Positions 60,242-64,000 of a stretch of 64,000 nucleotides of DNA are shown here, in pieces. The notes beneath the pieces were generated by a model. The model saw only the letters and a program-made list of their open reading frames with translations, searched no databases and was not told where the DNA came from. Source of the stretch: Larix kaempferi. Lineage: Eukaryota > Streptophyta > Pinopsida > Pinales > Pinaceae. Made by a program: the position numbers and the translations under genes. The stretch spans positions 1,257,001 through 1,321,000 of the forward strand of contig BSBM01000809.1 of the NCBI GenBank assembly GCA_027924585.1. The letters are read 5' to 3'. Positions within the stretch are counted from its first letter, which is position 1; every line of letters begins with the position of its first letter.

Positions 60242-62204
60242 GAGGCTCTTTTTCCCTCATTCCTCATGGAGTTTTTGGCACAAAAACTCTGGTGGATTTT
60301 GTAAGCATCTTGTTGTTAATAAAATATTTTGAGACTTTGGAGGTCATTTGATTGGGCTCTTGGCATTGTGTCTTCATCTCATATGAAGTAATATCTCTTT
60401 CACCTTACTCTTGTTTTGCAAATTTGATTATGATGCTTATTGAATACTAACAATCTAGTACTTAGGCTTCTAATCTTTTGCATTGAGTGTTTGTGTCTTT
60501 AGGGAATTCATCTATTGGGAGCTATTGGCATCTAATACCCTCACCATTCAAGTGTTCCATTTATCTTAATATTTTGTTTGTAGGGTTGCAAGCTTCTCCA
60601 AGAACTTCTTGTCTTCTCCAACAAAGAACTTCATTCAAACTTTGGTTACCTTGGTCTACGAGCTTCTATCTTCCAGCTCTCTTTTTCTCTTTGAAATCCT
60701 TTTTCCCTTGCCTTGCTAAGCCATCTTCTTCTAGCCATTTTTTCTCCATTCTTTAGCCTCGTCCATCCTCTTCCTTGCACTAGTTCCTTTGCTCTTTCCC
60801 TAGTCTCGTCCATCTCTTTTTTAGGATTTTTCTACCCCTTTCTCTTAGTTTAAAAAACCTTCCTTTTGTCTCCCTACCTTAGCCCTCTAGTCTCCCTTTC
60901 GTCTACTTCACTTTAGCTTCCCTTATCCCTCCTTTCGTCCATCCTAGTTAGGGATCTCTTCTTCCCTACGTTTCCCTCTCCTTTTTCCATCTCCAAGCTT
61001 TCGTTTCCCTTGCTTGTTTCCCCTTTCATCCTTTTCGTTTTCTTCCCAAGTCTCCTCCCTGTCCTCCCTTTGTTTCCCATCCTTGGCTCTCAAAGCCTCC
61101 CTCTCGTCCATCTTCCAAACCCCTCAAAACACATCAAACAACAAAAACGAATTACAATATTGTTAAGTGTTAGTATTGGTTAGTTTTCATAAGCTTGCTA
61201 AAAGTTATTATTTAGGCATTCTATCTTATGCTTTGCAGTAGTTAGTGTCTAGATCTATACTTTTACATCTTGCATAGTTAGGATCTAGTTCATTTTTGCA
61301 TTTAGTTTCTACTTAGTTACTTTTTGCATTTAGATCTCATTCCTAGCATATTCTAGATACATGTTGTTCGTTGGTCCGTTTCACCATATCAACATTTTTT
61401 AAAACTTAAATCTCATGCTCCTTAGGTTTTAAGCTTTAGTTTTCAAGTTTAAACTTAGTAAATTTCAAATTTATTTGATTTTTGACAAATAATGGGTGCC
61501 TTGTTGAGTTGTTTTGAGCTTGTGTAGGTGATTTGAGAGAAAGATACTTGGTAGATCTTGAAGCAAAAGATCAAAGCAAAATCAAATGAATGCCATAAGG
61601 AGTGATTGAACATACAAGATCTTATTATCCTTTGTAAAACCCTTCAAGAGTTCATTTCAAGTTTAAAGCCCTATATCTCAGAAAGTCCTTCAAGGTTTTA
61701 AAACCCAAGGCACTTGTAAAAATTAATAAAATTTTCTGGTGGAGGAGTCCTCCACCTTTTGGGTTTCTTCCCCATTTGGGGAAGAGTGTTGGGTTTGCTT
61801 AGCTTAGATCTTTCAGTTTATGTTTTAGATTAGTATTTATTTCTTCTTGTCATATTTCTCTTCCAAGCCTTCAACCGGAAGGTGTATCCTTGGGATCCCA
61901 TCCCAAGGGCAGGACCACATAATTTGTGGTTACTCTTCCTTCCCCGTCGGTTTCCTTGGTAGAGCTTTCAGCTAGCTGGAGGTTCTCAAGTGCAGGTGGT
62001 TCTAGTGGTTAACCTTGTTTGGAGGTTGATCCCACCTTTAGTGTAAAATTGATTGGTAGAACGCTAAATCCTTCAGTTATCTCATTTTATTTTGCAAGTA
62101 GCATGCTAGCTGTGTTTCACATCTATTGAGTTATTACATGATTTTGATATTATAAAATACAATATCCTGTTATCACAACTGCTTCTTGCTTCATAAAACG
62201 AACA

Positions 62205-62415
62205 AATCCTCTTGAACTTGGCCAAATCCAAGTCAAGAGCACTCTCTGTCGGAGAGCATTGTTAGATTTGCATTTTCCCCTTACATTAGGCATTTTAAAG
62301 TAGGAAGTCTCTTGAACTGTGGTCTTAAGACTAAGTCAAGAGCGCTCTCTGTCGGAGAGTCGAACAAAGTGCTTTTAATTTAATAAAATATTTCAACCCA
62401 CATTTTCCCCCTAAT
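62205..62415. repeat. Duplicated hairpin block, about 103-bp period
   Basis: AAGTCAAGAGC(A/G)CTCTCTGTCGGAGAG occurs twice (given here with one variable base), at about 62231 and 62334. Each contains a perfect CTCTC-TGTCG-GAGAG hairpin. Both copies are followed by ATTTTCCCC. Confidence 0.75.
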
Positions 62416-63306
62416 AAATTTACTTTTGGTTGATCGTCCAACACTCGTATGCTCTGCCAACCGGAAACGGTTGGGCTAGTAATCAGAAAGGTGGAAGACT
62501 TGTTAAGTTCATAAGTGATAACTAATAAAAATTTCACCCCCATAACCAACCAATCCGGAGTTGAGCGATAAGATAAGTTCGGTGGGTAATCTCCTAGTTG
62601 GGGGCGCCGGGGTTCCATGTTCAGCCTCTAGTTTGCTGGTTAGCATTGCGCGACCTGGCTAGAGCACTGGGTGGCCCGACATGTTCTTGAACGGAGGCAG
62701 TTGATACTGTCTTTCCGGATGTTCTCTTGATATCCTTGGTTTTATCCTAATAATCAAGACCACTAAAATCTTCAATTTACAAAGATAATCTGCACAACGA
62801 TCTCACGAACGACATTTTTTCAAGACCCACACTTTCAGCATCACAATCTTTACTTTTCTTTGACTTCATAAGGCACTGGTTATCTAAAAGCTTATATATT
62901 GATCAGGACCATTTGTCCTTGTGTTTATTTCATATTGTGAATGCTTTAGTGATTTATCAGATCTTGAATCATACTGCCATCTTGTTATCTTATTTTGCAA
63001 CGTGGATTGCTTATTATCTGTTGTTCAGCTTTACACATTTTTGGTCTCATCACAAGAAAAATCCTAAACAACATTCATCCGCATCACCCCATATAAAAAA
63101 CACTTAAACACTAGAGCCTTAGTGAAACTCTTTTTTAGGGACTACCCCCCTTGGCTTCGTTAGGAGTTAACCTAAACGGAGGAGCTGGGATTCAGGTGAC
63201 AGTACCTAGCTCATTGCTTTCCCCCAAGGCCACATCTCTCTCACTTGTAGTGAAGAGACAGCTTTCGAAAGATTTCTGCTGCTGGTGTGCAGTTTGGCGG
63301 ACAACA

Positions 63307-63559
63307 ACCCCCACCACAAAACCTCGAAAGAGCATCCTAGCTCAGACTATAGGATCTCCCAGAATCTTTTCTATGTGGTTAGGAAAAACCTTAAAAGAGT
63401 GTCTTGCAACCTGTAAGAACTCCAAAGAGCATCCTAACACAGACTATAGGATCTCCATGGCTAATTACATGCCCCTAGTAGCAAAACCTCAAAATAACAT
63501 CTTAGCTCAGACTATAGGATCTCCCAGGATCTTTTCTATGCTACATGCACAACCTGTCC
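63307..63559 (-). repeat. Copia 3' UTR repeats, right of the insertion
   Basis: This continues the AAAACCTC..AGAGCATCC..ACTATAGGATCTCC pattern of 58727-58905. Confidence 0.75.
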
Positions 63560-64000
63560 ACGGCCACGGAGTATCAACCTGATACTCATGATCATATTGA
63601 TCATTATCATATAGTACATCATCATGATGCACATCATCATCGCATGATCATACTAATCATCGTCACAGCATCGTCCTGATGCATATCATCTGGAGCATCG
63701 TCATGATACTCGTCACATATGATCATCCTGATCATCATCATAGCATCGTCCTGATGCATATCATCTAGAGCATCGTCCTGATACTCATCATCATCATATA
63801 ATCAAACTGGTCATACAAAGCATCCACCTGATGCATATCATCACACATGATCCAACTGATCATGTAAAGCATCCACCTGATGCATATCATCACATATGAT
63901 CCAACTGATCATGTAAAGCATCCACCTGATGCATATCATCACATATGATCCAACTGATCATGTAAAGCATCCACCTAATGCATATCATCACATATGATCA
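63560..64000 (-). repeat. 49-bp minisatellite reaching the window end
   Basis: From about 63,800 the unit starting CATATGATCCAACTGATC repeats every 49 bases with near identity. The left part is a looser ATCATC/GATGCATATCATC array. It lies where the related Copia at 17560 has its own minisatellite. Confidence 0.88.

Larger units (their letters stand above)
58906..63306. mobile_element. 4.4-kb insertion with solo-LTR features
   Basis: It starts TGTTACCAACTTATTTG and ends TTGGCGGACAACA, so the ends TGTT and AACA are inverted. ACCCC flanks both sides (58901-58905 and 63307-63311). Removing the insertion joins the Copia repeat region cleanly. It has a TATA box and a downstream transcript-like region, but no primer site, pol sequence or internal LTR pair was seen. 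A solo LTR of a large Ty3-type element is the simplest reading; an unidentified non-autonomous element is the alternative. Confidence 0.65.
57871..64000 (-). mobile_element. Ty1/Copia element, 3' part, runs off the window
   Basis: The LTR and 3' untranslated region resemble those of the Copia at 17560 closely enough to be the same family. The 3' region is cut by a 4.4-kb insertion at 58906-63306 and continues to the window end. No pol sequence is reached. Confidence 0.85.

Noticed and set aside
60487-60756. Plus-strand 89-codon ORF in the 4.4-kb insertion
   Set aside because: It is pyrimidine-rich low-complexity sequence (Leu/Phe/Ser) without any motif.

Overview
This window looks like nuclear DNA from a large plant genome, most likely a conifer. 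It is AT-rich and holds almost nothing but transposable elements in several stages of decay, many inserted into one another. Two points suggest a conifer: a Penelope-like element with a GIY-YIG endonuclease (among plants, reported to my knowledge mainly from conifers) and the mix of Athila-type, Copia, CACTA and DUF4283-type sequences. The assignment is an inference. The only candidate host gene sequence is one F-box exon at about 12.9-13.1 kb. I saw no tRNA, rRNA or CRISPR array.

Layout. 1-8952: a very young Athila-type LTR retrotransposon (tRNA-Asp primer site, LTRs nearly identical) that carries one intact gag-like ORF and no pol. 8953-17399: mostly anonymous sequence with a 46-bp tandem repeat, the F-box exon and two small duplications. 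17400-24668: a DUF4283/zinc-knuckle ORF split by a complete but decayed Copia element (17560-24239, target duplication GTGGG) that has an intron-like segment in pol. 27373-31802: a second Copia element (target duplication AAGTT) that has lost its reverse transcriptase. 32060-37314: an unidentified gag-like ORF on the minus strand, split by a 5'-truncated Penelope-like element whose 3' end carries a hammerhead-like motif.

37774-64000: a nest of insertions. A Ty3/gypsy integrase end is cut by a Copia element at 37955. That Copia is cut at 41254 by a CACTA transposon. The CACTA is cut by a Copia at 47190-54396 (target duplication TCAAG), which itself holds a 2-kb insertion, and by another Copia at 57871. 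The last Copia contains a 4.4-kb insertion with solo-LTR features (58906-63306, target duplication ACCCC).

How the parts relate: the three Copia elements whose 5' end lies in the window use an initiator-Met-type primer site. Those at 17560 and 57871 belong to one family, with related LTRs and 3' minisatellites. The CACTA keeps recognisable exons of a TNP1/En-Spm type protein, some in repeated copies. The Athila-type element has no enzymes of its own and would need a partner element's pol to move.
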